Origin: JANXSD01 sp043758125
GTDB lineage: Bacteria > Bacteroidota > Bacteroidia > AKYH767-A > OLB10
NCBI GenBank assembly: GCA_043758125.1
Contig: JAYVOC010000118.1
Coordinates: 1-17,467, forward strand
Reading direction: 5' to 3'
DNA length: 17,467 nucleotides
The notes under the pieces were generated by a model, which was not told the DNA's origin, made no database searches, and saw only the letters and a program-made list of their open reading frames with translations. The translations under genes were made by a program, and so were the position numbers. Within the stretch, counting starts at the first letter, position 1, and each line of letters starts with the position of its first letter. Below are positions 17,006 through 17,467 of this stretch, piece after piece.

Positions 17006-17046
17006 TAATTTGAAGATTTGGTAATTTTATAATTTGAAGATTTGGT
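17006..17046. repeat. Two 17-bp direct repeats (TAATTTGAAGATTTGGT)
   Basis: Exact copies at 17006-17022 and 17030-17046, separated by 7 bp and just upstream of prfB. Short AATTTGAAGATTTG-type repeats are common between Bacteroidota genes, from memory; no function is evident. Confidence 0.8.
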
Positions 17047-17073
17047 GTCCTGATAACTATTGTGGATGCGAAT

Positions 17074-17179
17074 TGAAAAAATAGTTTCGTGTTCGTCGCT
17101 ATGCGACTCATTGTTAGGTAGTGGTAACATCATATCTAGCGAACCGCTCTTAGCCGTGGAGGCCACCAGCCATAAAAAA
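17074..17179. repeat. 106-bp direct repeat, copy 1
   Basis: It runs from TGAAAAAATAG to CCAGCCATAAAAAA. It matches copy 2 (17362-17467) with only two substitutions and two single-base indels. It contains a hairpin GTCGC-TAT-GCGAC and a second one, GTGG-AGG-CCAC. Confidence 0.9.
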
Positions 17180-17285
17180 TTTCCGCTGCACCTTGCGGCA
17201 TGTAGTTCTTGCAAACGATTTATTTTTCTTCCAAATTTATTTCTTGCAACAATTTTACTGTTCGCAAGATGAGGCGGAAATTTTT
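17175..17285. repeat. 12-bp inverted repeat enclosing ~87 bp
   Basis: AAAAATTTCCGC (17175-17186) is perfectly complementary to GCGGAAATTTTT (17274-17285). Inside is a second imperfect pair, CTTGCAAAC and GTTCGCAAG. The left arm overlaps the end of repeat copy 1. Confidence 0.7.
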
Positions 17286-17361
17286 ACGGCTTGATATTTT
17301 AATTTTTTATTGGCTTTTTTGTTTCAAAATAAAACATTGTTTTGCTTGGCGTAACATCATC

Positions 17362-17467
17362 TGAAAAAATAGTTTCGTGTTCGTCGCTAGCGACTCATTG
17401 TTAGGTAGTGGTAACATCATATCTAGCGAACCGCTCTTGGGCCGCGGAGGCCACCAGCCATAAAAAA
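17362..17467. repeat. 106-bp direct repeat, copy 2 (to window end)
   Basis: The second copy, starting 288 bp after the first and reaching the last base of the window, so the match may continue beyond it. Its central hairpin is the uninterrupted palindrome GTCGCTAGCGAC. The words GTAACATCAT just before it (17351-17360) also occur inside both copies. Confidence 0.9.

Larger units (their letters stand above)
16984..17467. other. Repeat-rich non-coding DNA upstream of prfB
   Basis: 484 bp to the window edge with no credible gene. It contains a pair of 17-bp direct repeats near prfB, two 106-bp direct repeat copies, and a 12-bp inverted repeat between them. Short open frames across it on both strands only translate the repeats. 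The best -7-like string for prfB on the minus strand is TACTTTCG, about 10 bases before the start, without a clear -33 partner. Confidence 0.7.

Noticed and set aside
16921..17214. 97-residue minus-strand reading frame running through repeat copy 1 into the prfB leader
   Set aside because: Only its last 20 codons are real, as the prfB leader. The rest translates non-coding repeat DNA and has no protein-like features.
17060..17272. 70-residue plus-strand reading frame over the repeats
   Set aside because: It crosses the 106-bp repeat and the inverted repeat, with no recognisable domain, and conflicts with the structured non-coding interpretation.
1..17467. CRISPR array, tRNA or rRNA genes
   Set aside because: No regularly spaced short repeats with unique spacers, no tRNA cloverleaf and no rRNA-like sequence were seen on either strand.

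Overview
The window is a low-GC, AT-rich bacterial chromosome segment that reads as Bacteroidota, probably a Chitinophagales/Sphingobacteriia-type organism. This rests on a TSP3-repeat OmpA protein, an S9 dipeptidyl peptidase of the Porphyromonas DPP5 type, a DUF4296 lipoprotein directly behind pyrC, a small DUF6660-like protein ahead of a metal-efflux operon, a CzcA-type RND pump fused to its outer-membrane channel, and starts without obvious Shine-Dalgarno sequences. The placement is inference from gene content; no rRNA or tRNA is present.

Layout. (1) 1-3200, plus strand: the 3' part of an OmpA-family cell-wall anchor protein, then a secreted S9 peptidase. (2) 3201-12598: a metal-efflux cassette, all plus strand. 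It holds a Cys/His-rich small protein, a 1459-residue RND pump/outer-membrane channel fusion, a lipoprotein adaptor, a P-type ATPase and a CDF exporter. Together they would move divalent metal (most likely Zn/Cd/Co) from cytoplasm to periplasm (ATPase, CDF) and from periplasm out of the cell (RND tripartite complex). No metal-responsive regulator lies in the window. (3) 12612-16983, minus strand: DUF4296 lipoprotein, dihydroorotase (pyrC), class II fumarase (fumC) and release factor 2 (prfB), with a complete programmed +1 frameshift. (4) 16984-17467: non-coding, repeat-rich DNA with two 106-bp direct repeat copies.

Three observations stand out. First, the metal cassette is bracketed by two halves of one palindrome. 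Joined at a shared TTAA they would rebuild a compact bidirectional terminator between two convergent chromosomal genes, so the cassette looks like an insertion into a terminator loop. Second, the spacer between the small Cys/His protein and the RND fusion can fold into a three-way-junction RNA: one long closing stem and two perfect hairpins. Third, the P-type ATPase contains no cysteine at all, has SPA instead of CPC/SPC in its transmembrane metal motif, and has no N-terminal metal-binding domain.
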